From JANYCO01 sp031416415 (GTDB taxonomy: Bacteria > Bacteroidota > Bacteroidia > Cytophagales > Cytophagaceae), in contig JANOTP010000252.1 in the NCBI GenBank assembly GCA_031416415.1, positions 1 through 33,828 of the forward strand: a stretch of 33,828 bases of DNA, in the 5' to 3' direction. The notes under the pieces are model-generated. The model was not told where the DNA came from, searched no databases, and was given only the letters and a program-made list of their open reading frames with translations. A program made the translations under genes and the position numbers. Of this stretch, positions 17,459-25,584 are shown piece by piece. How positions within the stretch are numbered: the first letter of the stretch is position 1; every line of letters starts with the position of its first letter.

Positions 17459-18496
17459 TTAAAATTGTTGTAATGCTTTTTCAAGTATATCGTCTATACC
17501 ATTTGCTACATTGATAGGATTCATATCCTGTTTTATTGTAGGGGGAACACCATTTTCAATATTAAATCCATTTGGAAGTGCTGTATACGTTGACGAAAAT
17601 CTATATACCCATCCATTTGGTAGTTGATAGGAGGTAGGTAATCCACCTCCTCCGCCAGTTTTGTCACCAACTATTTTTACATTTGGCAATACTGACATAA
17701 ATCCTGCAAACATATTGCATGCACTGTAACAGGAACGGTTTGTGAGGATGACAATAGGTTTAGTTAGATATTGTATAGAAGTATTTCCTTTTTCATCTTT
17801 AGAAGGTTCTCCATACATTTCATAAGCAATGCCAAAATCGGAATGCCCCTTTCCATTTTTTTCATAGCATCTTCCTACCAATGTTTTTTCTTTTACAAAT
17901 CTATTTAAAAGTTTGAATACATTATTAGTGATCCCACCTCCGTTATCACGTAGGTCAATTATCAATCCCTCTGTTGTTGAGAAACGCGAAAGTATAAAAT
18001 CTAGATGATAATCGGAGAAGTTGTCAGAGAAACTTGAATAATGAAAGTACCCTATTCTTTTAGTGTTGTATAGAAATATCTGATTTTTAAAAGGTCCTGT
18101 GATATAATAATTGTCACCTAGATAATTTCTTTCGAGTACTGAATAGTTGAAGTTTTGTGGAGAGCCTAAGTACCATTCCCAATTGCGGGAAATATTAAAA
18201 GGGGCTATTAGATTTACATGCCCATCTTTCAACGTATATAACATAGAATCCAATACTCGGAATAATTCAACATCATTCATGTCGTCGTGAACTTGAGACT
18301 GGTAAACGGCTTTCACGGAATCCCAATTTATATGCTTGTATTCTAAGAAAGAATATTTTTCATCAATACGTTTCCACATTGATTCAAAACATTCTTTAGG
18401 AGTATTTTTAGGATCTGGTTCAATAAATAATTTTTCACAAGAAGAAATTATCAACCCTGTGATACTTAATAATAGAAAAAAAAGCAGTTTTTTCAT
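17459..18496 (-). CDS. S41-family C-terminal-processing-type peptidase, lipoprotein
   Basis: 345-residue predicted lipoprotein (lipobox ISSC, Cys20). The S41 core is present: LIIDLRDNGGG (178-188), then the catalytic Ser258 in SCYSACNMFAGF and Lys279 in VGDKTGGGGG, followed by GVPPTI (316-321), the family's GVxPD site. The small N-terminal part lacks an obvious full PDZ domain, so this resembles the Bacteroidota S41 lipoproteins rather than CtpA. Substrate unknown; it probably acts in the periplasm or at the surface. Starts 10 bp after the OMP gene, so the two may be one functional pair. Confidence 0.88.
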   Translation of the reverse strand: MKKLLFFLLLSITGLIISSCEKLFIEPDPKNTPKECFESMWKRIDEKYSFLEYKHINWDSVKAVYQSQVHDDMNDVELFRVLDSMLYTLKDGHVNLIAPFNISRNWEWYLGSPQNFNYSVLERNYLGDNYYITGPFKNQIFLYNTKRIGYFHYSSFSDNFSDYHLDFILSRFSTTEGLIIDLRDNGGGITNNVFKLLNRFVKEKTLVGRCYEKNGKGHSDFGIAYEMYGEPSKDEKGNTSIQYLTKPIVILTNRSCYSACNMFAGFMSVLPNVKIVGDKTGGGGGLPTSYQLPNGWVYRFSSTYTALPNGFNIENGVPPTIKQDMNPINVANGIDDILEKALQQF

Positions 18497-18506
18497 TAGT
18501 AGTAGG

Positions 18507-19427
18507 TTAATTTATTTTTTTTATTTTTTCTTTTTTAGAATAAAGCATTCTTACAAATCCAATTGTGTGCGTAGCAACATAAAGGGGGTTAGAAGATGGA
18601 AGCCTTGTGACATGAAGTCCCCAGCCGTAATAAAATCTAAATTTATCGTTATTGCTTTTTTTGAAGCGGTCAAGGTAAATTTCGGTATTGATTCTAAAAA
18701 AACGATTAGGTAAAACTATTTTATTTCCATTAGTCAAAATTGCCAATGGTTTTATATTTTCATCCATATAGGTTTCAGCTGGCTCCATGCCAATAAAATT
18801 AGGTCTTACAACATGTGCCAATAATGCAGTGTTTAGTTTAAAGCCTATTTGATAATTCCTATCAATTTTACCAAAGCTGAACTTATAAGTAAACTCAGTA
18901 GCTGGATTTATAACATTTGAGAATTCGTAACCAAATGAATTGTTTGGTAAAAAAGTATAGTATCTGCCATCAAAAGTATTTGTAACTAATGCACCGAGAA
19001 ACCACTCCCCCTTACCGTTAAATAATTTTTTGATGGGACGCATATATTGGTAGTTAATATCCATATAAAGCGTACTGGCTTGCGTAATTGAGCTTACCTT
19101 ATTTTTATTTGTTCTGATAAGCCCAATCCCTAATACCATTTCAAATTTTGTAATGGATCTCGTCACACCTTTTTTGCTTCTCCACCTTTCATTGAAGGTT
19201 GCTAACTGTATAGAAGGGCCACGATGAGTAAGTGGTGAATGTCCTTCATCTCTTACTTTCTTGTAGGGTATAGAAATAGAAAGAGCCTTGTATCTTATTT
19301 TAGGGTCAGGTTTTACAATCTTACTATTTAGCGAAGTGTCAGGCGAAGTTGATTTTAATGTGTCTAGTCCCTGAGCTATTGATAGCAGAGAAACTAGACA
19401 CATAAATAAAAATAAGAATACTCGCAT
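18507..19427 (-). CDS. Predicted outer membrane beta-barrel protein, unknown function
   Basis: 306 residues. Signal peptide MRVFLFLFMCLVSLLSIAQG, cleavage near residue 19. The body consists of alternating polar/hydrophobic strands with aromatic ends (FEMVLGIGLIRT, LYMDINYQYMRPI, WFLGALVTNTFDGRYY, FRFYYGWGLHVTRL), typical of an outer membrane barrel. No named family recognised. Located 12 bp after purB and 10 bp before the S41 lipoprotein, probably one transcript; a role shared with the peptidase is possible but unproven. The C-terminus is basic (YSKKEKIKKIN) rather than ending in the aromatic residue usual for barrels, which lowers certainty. Confidence 0.7.
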   Translation of the reverse strand: MRVFLFLFMCLVSLLSIAQGLDTLKSTSPDTSLNSKIVKPDPKIRYKALSISIPYKKVRDEGHSPLTHRGPSIQLATFNERWRSKKGVTRSITKFEMVLGIGLIRTNKNKVSSITQASTLYMDINYQYMRPIKKLFNGKGEWFLGALVTNTFDGRYYTFLPNNSFGYEFSNVINPATEFTYKFSFGKIDRNYQIGFKLNTALLAHVVRPNFIGMEPAETYMDENIKPLAILTNGNKIVLPNRFFRINTEIYLDRFKKSNNDKFRFYYGWGLHVTRLPSSNPLYVATHTIGFVRMLYSKKEKIKKIN

Positions 19428-19439
19428 AATATTTTTTTA

Positions 19440-20789
19440 TTAAAATTTTATCCCCGTATAATTAAAAGGTGTAATAGAAGATAATTCTTTTTTTATTTTA
19501 TCGTTCACATTTAATTGTGATACGAATTCTCTTATAGTTATTGCGGTAATTTTTTCATTTTTTCGAGTAAGAGCCTTTAGCGCCTCGTATGGCTTTGGAT
19601 AACCTTCTCTTCGGAGTATAGTTTGGATCGCTTCTGCAACTACAGCCCAGTTATTGTCTAAATCTTCTTTTATTGCGTCTTTATTTAATTCTAGTTTTTC
19701 CAACCCTTTTAATGTAGACCTTAAAGCTATAAGAGTATGTGCTATCGGTACACCAATATTTCGTAAAACGGTAGAATCTGTTAGGTCTCTTTGTAATCTT
19801 GAGATAGGAAGTTTAGCGGAGAAATGTTCAAATAAAGCATTTGCAATTCCTAAGTTTCCTTCAGAATTTTCAAAATCAATTGGATTGACTTTGTGTGGCA
19901 TTGCAGAGGATCCTATTTCTCCTTCTTTGATTTTTTGTTTGAAATAATTCATAGAAACATATTGCCATACATCTCTATCGAAATCAATCAAAATAGTATT
20001 GATTCTTTTTAAATTATCGCACAGAGCAGCAAAGTTATCGTAGTGTTCTATTTGTGTTGTATAAGTACTTCTGGAAAGTTTTAATTTTTTATTTACAAAA
20101 GTTTCAGCAAATTTTTTCCAGTCTTTTTTAGGATAGGCTACAAAGTGAGCATTGAAATTTCCTGTAGCTCCACCAAATTTTGCAGAGTGAGGAATCGTAT
20201 TTAATAATGCAATTTGTTTTTCAAGTCGTTCATGAAAAACCATAAGCTCTTTCCCTAATTTAGTAGGAGTAGCGGGTTGTCCGTGGGTCTTAGCCAACAT
20301 AGGAATTGATTTCCATTGTGTAGCGAGCGTTTTTATTTTTTTTGTTGTCTCGTTCAGTATGGGGTAAATTTCATTTTCTAAAGCATCTTTAAATAAAAGA
20401 GGGATAGAGGTATTATTTATATCTTGTGAAGTAAGTCCAAAATGAATGAACTCACAGTATTTTGAAAGTCTTTTTGCTATAAACTCATCTTTTATAAAAT
20501 ACTCTACCGCTTTAACATCGTGGTTAGTTATTTTTTCAGTCTCTTTTATTTTTTTTGCATTCGCTTCTGAAAAATTTCTATAGATATCACGTAATCCTTC
20601 AAATCTATTTTTAGGAAAATCTTTTAATTGAGGTAATCCAAATTCACATAATGAAATGAAATATTCAATTTCGATTTGGACTCTGTATTTAATAAGACCA
20701 TATTCAGAGAAATATTGTGCAAGATTTTTTACTTGCTTTCTATATCGGCCATCTATTGGCGAAATCGCACTTAATTCGTTCAGCTCCAT
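19440..20789 (-). CDS. purB: Adenylosuccinate lyase, E. coli-type
   Basis: Catalyses two steps of purine synthesis: SAICAR to AICAR plus fumarate, and adenylosuccinate to AMP plus fumarate. 449 residues. The N-terminus NELSAISPIDGRY and the signature GSSAMPHKVNPIDFEN (293-308) with catalytic Ser294/Ser295 loop are those of the E. coli PurB subgroup. His169 in AKTHGQPATPT is the second catalytic residue, and TSQDINNTS (120-128) is conserved. First gene of a minus-strand run; the following OMP gene starts 12 bp later. A promoter (20815-20846) lies 26 bp upstream. Confidence 0.96.
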   Translation of the reverse strand: MELNELSAISPIDGRYRKQVKNLAQYFSEYGLIKYRVQIEIEYFISLCEFGLPQLKDFPKNRFEGLRDIYRNFSEANAKKIKETEKITNHDVKAVEYFIKDEFIAKRLSKYCEFIHFGLTSQDINNTSIPLLFKDALENEIYPILNETTKKIKTLATQWKSIPMLAKTHGQPATPTKLGKELMVFHERLEKQIALLNTIPHSAKFGGATGNFNAHFVAYPKKDWKKFAETFVNKKLKLSRSTYTTQIEHYDNFAALCDNLKRINTILIDFDRDVWQYVSMNYFKQKIKEGEIGSSAMPHKVNPIDFENSEGNLGIANALFEHFSAKLPISRLQRDLTDSTVLRNIGVPIAHTLIALRSTLKGLEKLELNKDAIKEDLDNNWAVVAEAIQTILRREGYPKPYEALKALTRKNEKITAITIREFVSQLNVNDKIKKELSSITPFNYTGIKF

Positions 20790-20814
20790 TATTTAGTTAA
20801 ATTAAAACAGGGCG

Positions 20815-20846
20815 TAAATATAGGATTTATAACGATTATAAACCAA
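20815..20846 (-). promoter_or_regulatory. Putative purB promoter
   Basis: On the minus strand TTG (20846-20844) and TATATTTA (20822-20815, one mismatch to TAnnTTTG) are 21 bp apart. Start near 20809 gives a leader of about 20 bases. Confidence 0.45.
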
Positions 20847-20895
20847 TGAAGGAAATAAGCCTTTTTTTTAGTATTTTTAAAACAAAAAAAAGAAA

Positions 20896-21213
20896 GTGGG
20901 CGAAGCGAAAAAACTGCCTTTTAGCTTAAGCAAAGCGGCAAAAGAGGAGGTAAATAAAATTTATACAACCAAAAACATACCTAAAGAATATGGTTTAAGA
21001 GTAGGGATAAAAGGTGGTGGATGCTCCGGAATCTCGTATCTTTTTGGTTTTGACTCTAAGCATGATTCAGACGAACTGTTTGAATTAGATGGAATTCCAG
21101 TTTTTGTTGAAAAAAAACATTTCATGTATGTAGCTGGTTTACTTATAGATTTTGAAGATGGTCCTAATTTGAGAGGTTTTACATTTGAAAACCCAAGTAC
21201 TAAGTTTAATTAA
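20896..21213 (+). CDS. IscA/HesB-like iron-sulfur carrier paralogue lacking the C-terminal CxC
   Basis: 105-residue A-type carrier fold. The start is GTG (no in-frame ATG upstream). RVGIKGGGCSGISYLFGFD (35-53) holds the first conserved Cys (Cys43), and VFVEKKHFMYVAGLLIDFEDG is the usual second half. Family members normally end with CGCGxSF; here the frame ends GFTFENPSTKFN, so Cys43 is the only Cys. I looked for a frameshift that would restore the CGC tail and found none. I recall a Bacteroidota subgroup with this ending, so it may be a natural paralogue with altered cluster or iron binding. Divergent from purB, single gene. Confidence 0.85.
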   Translation: MGEAKKLPFSLSKAAKEEVNKIYTTKNIPKEYGLRVGIKGGGCSGISYLFGFDSKHDSDELFELDGIPVFVEKKHFMYVAGLLIDFEDGPNLRGFTFENPSTKFN

Positions 21214-21514
21214 ATCAGAGTTTAAGGAAGAATAACTATCGTAAAACTTATGTAATGGATGAATTAAACGTTGGGTTGTAATAGTAGTTTGTACTGTTGA
21301 GCAACAATTATCATTTATGCGGCGGCAATAGTAGATGAATTCTAGTTTCTTCCTTTTTAAGGTCATTGTATAGTGTCTTTAGGATTTGAATATCAATACA
21401 CTGTAGTGATAAATATTATTTTTATAACCTTTTACTGGTGCCAACTTGAGGGATCTATCTAATAAATTGTAGGTGTTGAGTAAGCTCTAGGTGTGAAATT
21501 TCAATTCCTAAAAC
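21214..21514. other. Intergenic region, no gene seen
   Basis: About 300 bp between the IscA-like gene and the osmC promoter. No credible coding frame. AAGGAAGAA (21224-21232) and TTCTTCCTT (21347-21355) are exact 9-base complements 114 bases apart, and a small dyad TGTTGAGCAACA lies between them. This may be a structured transcript or chance in AT-rich DNA. Confidence 0.4.
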
Positions 21515-21538
21515 ATTGATTTTTATTTAAAAATCAAT
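21515..21538. promoter_or_regulatory. Perfect 11-bp inverted repeat upstream of the osmC-like gene
   Basis: ATTGATTTTTA (21515-21525) and TAAAAATCAAT (21528-21538), separated by TT. It ends 5 bp before the -7 element of the osmC promoter, a position suited to an operator for a dimeric regulator. Confidence 0.55.
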
Positions 21539-21543
21539 TCTTG

Positions 21544-21551
21544 TACCTTTG
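21544..21551 (+). promoter_or_regulatory. -7 promoter element of the osmC-metZ region
   Basis: TACCTTTG fits the consensus exactly. It ends only 4 bp before the ATG at 21556, so the predicted transcript start lies at or next to the start codon (possible leaderless mRNA). The nearest upstream TTG (21516-21518) is 25 bp away, slightly far. Confidence 0.55.
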
Positions 21552-21555
21552 TGGT

Positions 21556-21969
21556 ATGGAAATAGAATTAAACCTTCTAAATAATGCCTACCACTTTGAA
21601 GCTAAAAATGAAAGTGGTAACGCTGTAAATATTGATGCATCTCCTACTATTGGTGGACTAGGACTAGGAGCACGTCCAATGGAATTATTGATCATGGGAC
21701 TTGGTGGATGCAGCGGTATCGATGTACTTTCAATTTTACGTAAACAAAAAATTGAGCCACTTGGGTTTAGAATAAAAATTTTGGCAGAAAGAGAAAAAGA
21801 TGCTGTTCCTTCTTTGTTTACTGAAATTAAAGTACTATTTATATTCAAAAGACCCATTGATGAAGCGAAGGCTAATCGAGCTATAGTATTGTCGATGGAT
21901 AAATATTGCTCAGTAGCAAAAACGCTTGAAAAAACGGCAAGTATAACGTATGAAATGATTGTTGAATAG
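21556..21969 (+). CDS. OsmC/Ohr-family protein
   Basis: 137-residue OsmC-fold protein, a family of thiol-dependent peroxide reductases and related redox proteins in the cytoplasm. Both active-site Cys are present: Cys52 in GLGGCSGIDVLSIL and Cys118 in DKYCSVAKTLEKTA; ARPMELLIMGL before the first Cys is family-typical. This belongs to the YhfA-like branch rather than the organic-hydroperoxide Ohr branch (inference from motif style). I chose ATG 21556; an upstream TTG at 21541 would place the start before the promoter's -7 element. It precedes metZ by 77 bp. Confidence 0.9.
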   Translation: MEIELNLLNNAYHFEAKNESGNAVNIDASPTIGGLGLGARPMELLIMGLGGCSGIDVLSILRKQKIEPLGFRIKILAEREKDAVPSLFTEIKVLFIFKRPIDEAKANRAIVLSMDKYCSVAKTLEKTASITYEMIVE

Positions 21970-22046
21970 TTGTAAATTCATAGAATGGATTTATAATTAT
22001 TGAAAATTATCTCATTACTCATCACTAAAGACTCACTACTATTAAA

Positions 22047-23228
22047 ATGGACAACGAAAATAAAAAATTTGAAACATTAGCGATAAGGACTCAGATGCCC
22101 AAAACTGAGTACAAGGAACATTCTACGCCATTGTTTTTGACTTCTAGTTTTGTATTTGACGATGCAGAGCATGCTAGAGCTTTATTTGCAGACGAAGTGC
22201 AAGGAAATATTTATACTCGTTTTTCAAATCCAAACAATTCAGAATTTATTGAGAAGATCTGTAAGATGGAAGGTGCGGAAGATGGTTTTGCTGTAGCTTC
22301 TGGGATGTCAGCTGTATTTACAAGCATGGCTTCATTTCTTAAAACAGGTGATCATGTATTAGTGTCAAAATCTGTTTTTGGTTCTACAATACAAATTCTA
22401 ACACAGTTGTTTCCTCGTTGGGGAATTACACATACGTTTGCAGATATTAGCAAGCCTGAGATATGGGAAGGGTTGATTACAGAACATACAAAAATGATAA
22501 TGGTGGAAACTCCATCAAACCCCGCATTAGATTTAATTGATCTTGAATGGTTGGGTAAACTTGCTCAGAAATATAAATTGATATTGGATGTCGATAATTG
22601 TTTTGCAACACCTTATTTGCAAAATCCGATTAAATGGGGAGCACATGTAGTAACTCATTCTGCCACTAAATATATTGATGGACAGGGAAGGGTTATAGGT
22701 GGTATTATTGTAGGAACAAAAGAACTTATAAAAGAAGTAAGGTTTTTTGCTCGTCATACAGGTCCTGCACTATCTCCTTTTAATTCTTGGATTCTATCTA
22801 AAAGTTTGGAAACACTTGCTATTCGCATGGATCGTCATTGTGACAACGCTTTGAAGCTTGCTAACTACTTAGAATCTCATTCAGAAGTAGAATGGGTGAA
22901 ATACCCCTACCTACCAAGTCATCCTCAGTATGAATTAGCAAAAAAGCAAATGAAAGCAGGAGGAGGAATTGTTACTTTTCTAGTAAAAGGTGGTGTTGAA
23001 AGAGGTCGAAGATTTTTGGATGCAACCGAAATGGCTTCTCATTCTGCAAACCTAGGAGATAGCCGAACAATTGTTACCCACTCTGCCTCCACTACACATT
23101 CGAAACTCTCTGAAGAAGATAGGATGGCTGTAGGGATCTTGCCTGGCCTAATAAGAGTTTCAGTTGGATTGGAACATATTGACGATATTATTGCAGAAAT
23201 TGATCAAGCATTGAAAAGATCTAAATAA
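22047..23228 (+). CDS. metZ: O-succinylhomoserine sulfhydrylase
   Basis: PLP enzyme that adds sulfide to an activated homoserine to make homocysteine for methionine synthesis. 393 residues, Cys/Met metabolism PLP family. PLP lysine is Lys208 in THSATKYIDGQGRVIGG; the GQGR(V)IGG stretch is characteristic of MetZ rather than cystathionine lyases or synthases. Other family sites: YTRFSNPN (56-63), ASGMSAV (84-90), DVDN with Asp181, and SLGD-like SANLGDSRTIVTHSAST near the C-terminus, which contacts substrate. Whether it uses succinyl- or acetylhomoserine is not certain. Ends 6 bp before the K+ channel gene. Confidence 0.92.
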   Translation: MDNENKKFETLAIRTQMPKTEYKEHSTPLFLTSSFVFDDAEHARALFADEVQGNIYTRFSNPNNSEFIEKICKMEGAEDGFAVASGMSAVFTSMASFLKTGDHVLVSKSVFGSTIQILTQLFPRWGITHTFADISKPEIWEGLITEHTKMIMVETPSNPALDLIDLEWLGKLAQKYKLILDVDNCFATPYLQNPIKWGAHVVTHSATKYIDGQGRVIGGIIVGTKELIKEVRFFARHTGPALSPFNSWILSKSLETLAIRMDRHCDNALKLANYLESHSEVEWVKYPYLPSHPQYELAKKQMKAGGGIVTFLVKGGVERGRRFLDATEMASHSANLGDSRTIVTHSASTTHSKLSEEDRMAVGILPGLIRVSVGLEHIDDIIAEIDQALKRSK

Positions 23229-23234
23229 ATTACT

Positions 23235-24083
23235 ATGCAGGAAATTAAAAATAGAATTCATAATCTGCTCGATTCTGATAATAAAGCTGATTTTGGAGCT
23301 AGAATTTTAAATTATTTTCTTGTCTTAATGATTTTAGGGAATGTAGCATCTCTTCTATTGATAACCGTTAAAGAATATCAAGAAAAGTATTCATCGTTTT
23401 TTGAATTTTTTGAATACCTATCTATTTTCGTTTTTACAATAGAATATATATTAAGGTGGTGGGTGTGTGATTTTGATAAAAAATATTCTGAACCTATAAA
23501 AGGGAAAATTAATTATTTACTTACACCTTTAGCCATAATTGATTTGTTGGCTATTCTTCCTTTTTTTATTCAGTTTTTTGGTATTGTCGATTTGAGAGCT
23601 TTGGGATTGTTGCGGTATGCTAGATTAATCAGAATTTTTAAATTAAAAAGGTATGTACATTCTCTTAGGATAATTTGGAAAGTTTTTGCGAGTAAAAAAG
23701 AAGAAATGAAAATTGCTCTTTTTACAATTTTATTCTTATTAGTTGTGTTTTCTACTCTTGTTTTTCTAGCAGAACACCACGCACAACCAACTAAATTTAC
23801 CAGTATTCCAGCTACGATGTGGTGGGGTATTATGACTCTTACTACAGTGGGATATGGAGATATGACACCTATTACTCCTCTTGGGAAATTATTTGCTTCT
23901 ATTACTGCATTATTTGGAATAGGAATTTTTGCTTTCCCAGCTGGTATAATATCGGCGGGTTTTGCGGCCCAAATGCAGAAAAAAGCGCAAAGAAATAAAA
24001 GTCTAATTTGCCCTCACTGCGGTGAAAGAATTAGTAATAAAGAAATAGTAAAACATGTGGATAGCAATAAGCCGAAGCAATAA
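23235..24083 (+). CDS. Voltage-gated potassium channel (Kv-like, 6 TM) with C-terminal zinc-ribbon-like tail
   Basis: 282-residue ion transporter family protein. Six helices plus pore: S1 (about 25-45), S2 (57-77), S3 (96-115), S4 with spaced positive charges (Arg121, 127, 130, 133 in LRALGLLRYARLIRIFKLKRY), S5 (159-179), and the pore with selectivity filter TTVGYGD (203-209), then S6 (about 219-245). The filter indicates K+ selectivity. After S6 the basic linker ends in CPHCGERISNKEIVKH (259-274), a Cys-x2-Cys...His arrangement like half a zinc ribbon, which might join subunits or sense redox. Begins 6 bp after metZ and ends 8 bp before the DUF4199 gene. Confidence 0.92.
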   Translation: MQEIKNRIHNLLDSDNKADFGARILNYFLVLMILGNVASLLLITVKEYQEKYSSFFEFFEYLSIFVFTIEYILRWWVCDFDKKYSEPIKGKINYLLTPLAIIDLLAILPFFIQFFGIVDLRALGLLRYARLIRIFKLKRYVHSLRIIWKVFASKKEEMKIALFTILFLLVVFSTLVFLAEHHAQPTKFTSIPATMWWGIMTLTTVGYGDMTPITPLGKLFASITALFGIGIFAFPAGIISAGFAAQMQKKAQRNKSLICPHCGERISNKEIVKHVDSNKPKQ

Positions 24084-24091
24084 ATAAATAT

Positions 24092-24619
24092 ATGAAAATT
24101 CCTTTAAAGTTCGGACTGCTAATAGCAGTAGTGATTGCTTTTGTTAATATTATTCAAATTGATTTAATAGGTATAGAGAATAAATTTGTAAGAGAAAATT
24201 CTGACATTTTTCCTGCTTTAGTTTTAGCTGTGGGTTTATTTATAGGAATGAGAACTATTAGGAAAATTACCTATGACAATCAGATTAATTATGGGCAAAC
24301 GTTATTTAGTGGAATTTTAATAACACTATATGTAGCGTTATTTCTAACGATCTTAAATATGTTTTATTTCGGATTTGTAAATACTGGATACGCTGAAAGA
24401 CTAATAAATGTATATTTACCCTTGTATCAGCAAATGAAATTGTCTCCAGAGGTTATTGCCATTCAGGTTCAAGGCATGAGAGATACGTATTCTATTTCAG
24501 GCCAATTTAAGGAAACTTTTATCGTCGTAGGTCTAATTGGAGTAGTTTTATCAACTGTTTTTAGTTCAATTCTTAGAACAAAAGACTCCTTTACCGAGAT
24601 ACTGAAGAATAAAGAATAA
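24092..24619 (+). CDS. DUF4199-like membrane protein
   Basis: 175 residues with four hydrophobic helices (about 7-28, 41-55, 69-93, 142-160). The layout and the stretch IGMRTIRKITYDNQINYGQTLFSG between helices 2 and 3 match the Bacteroidota DUF4199 family as I remember it; function is unknown. The loop after helix 3 (about 96-140) is likely periplasmic and contains VIAIQVQGMRD. Directly behind the K+ channel gene (8 bp), so co-expressed. Family naming is from memory of pattern, moderately sure. Confidence 0.75.
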   Translation: MKIPLKFGLLIAVVIAFVNIIQIDLIGIENKFVRENSDIFPALVLAVGLFIGMRTIRKITYDNQINYGQTLFSGILITLYVALFLTILNMFYFGFVNTGYAERLINVYLPLYQQMKLSPEVIAIQVQGMRDTYSISGQFKETFIVVGLIGVVLSTVFSSILRTKDSFTEILKNKE

Positions 24620-24682
24620 TTTAGTATTTTGAAACAATATTCGTACTTTTAACTGGAAACTAAATCTTAAAGGATATCTTCT

Positions 24683-25564
24683 ATGAAAAAATACATCACA
24701 ATTTTATTTCTATTTATTGCTGGTATCTTAAATGCACAGATCGATTTCAATAAAGTAAAAGGAGAATTGGAGAAAGTTGAGAAAAGTGTTATTACTACTC
24801 CCTCTAAAACTACCACACCTACAACAGCTCCTAAGACTACCACAACTACCACAACTACCACAACTCCTCAAACTACCACAACTACTACAACCACCACGAC
24901 TACTACCCCTGCAGCTACCTCTACTTCTAAATCGCCTAAAGAAGTATTAGCAAGTCTTACGGATGGAGATGTTGCGCAAGGTTTGAAAGAAGCTTTAACA
25001 CAAGGCGCTACAAAAGCTTCTCAATCCCTAAATATAGTAGATGGTTTTTATAAAAATCCTAAAGTAAAAATCCCCTTTCCAGAACAAGCGACAAAAGTGG
25101 CAACTGAATTGAGAAAATTGGGTTATGGAAGTAAAGTCGATGATTTCGAAATGACATTAAATAGATCTGCAGAGCAAGCCGCAGTTGAAGCGGCTCCTAT
25201 ATTTAAATCTGCGATCACAGGAATGAGTATTAAAGATGCAAAAAATATACTAACAAGCGGTGATACTGCAGCCACAGGATATTTAAGGAAAAAGACCTAC
25301 AACTCTTTGTATACTTCCTTCACTCCCCATATAAAGAAAGCCTTAGGAGATAATCAAGTGACTAATAAGTGGGCTGATATTATGAAAATTTATAATAAAA
25401 TTCCTCTGGTAAAAAAAGTAGATACCGATTTGACTGCTTTTACTACCACAAAAGCACTAAAAGGTGTTTTTGTTTTAATAGCAGAGGAAGAAATTAAAAT
25501 AAGAAAAAATCCTGTAAGTCAGACTACTGATGTAATGAAGAAGATTTTCGGAGGGTTATTGTAA
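24683..25564 (+). CDS. DUF4197 protein with signal peptide and Thr-rich linker
   Basis: 293 residues. Signal peptide ends near ILNAQ (residue 19). Residues 38-79 are a low-complexity linker of nearly pure Thr with a few Pro, Ser and Ala. The DUF4197 domain follows (about 84-293): SLTDGDVAQGLKEALTQGA, then VKIPFPEQATKVATELRKLG, then TGYLRKKTYNSLYTSFTPHI and KVDTDLTAFTTTKALKGVFV, all typical of the family; predicted mainly helical and periplasmic. Function is unknown. Linker of this kind normally tethers a domain away from a surface or could be O-glycosylated, as Bacteroidota glycosylate Thr/Ser; this is inference. Same strand as neighbours, 63 bp after DUF4199. Confidence 0.88.
   Translation: MKKYITILFLFIAGILNAQIDFNKVKGELEKVEKSVITTPSKTTTPTTAPKTTTTTTTTTTPQTTTTTTTTTTTTPAATSTSKSPKEVLASLTDGDVAQGLKEALTQGATKASQSLNIVDGFYKNPKVKIPFPEQATKVATELRKLGYGSKVDDFEMTLNRSAEQAAVEAAPIFKSAITGMSIKDAKNILTSGDTAATGYLRKKTYNSLYTSFTPHIKKALGDNQVTNKWADIMKIYNKIPLVKKVDTDLTAFTTTKALKGVFVLIAEEEIKIRKNPVSQTTDVMKKIFGGLL
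24794..24919 (+). repeat. Thr-codon microsatellite inside the DUF4197 gene
   Basis: A run of ACN codons containing the 9-bp unit ACTACCACA three times in tandem (24836-24862) and once more at 24872-24880. Because the unit is a multiple of three, slippage would change linker length without breaking the frame. Confidence 0.8.
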
Positions 25565-25584
25565 AAAAATAAAACAATTAATAT

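Noticed and set aside
21205..21260. Possible frameshift hiding a CGC tail of the IscA-like protein
   Set aside because: No frame after the stop codon encodes Cys-Gly-Cys.
21139..21366. Minus-strand frame of 75 codons overlapping the IscA-like gene end
   Set aside because: Composition is Ile/Cys-rich without family likeness and it overlaps a conserved gene on the other strand.
24667..24861. Minus-strand frame rich in Val opposite the DUF4197 gene
   Set aside because: It is the mirror of the Thr-codon repeat; the plus-strand frame has a signal peptide and a recognised domain.
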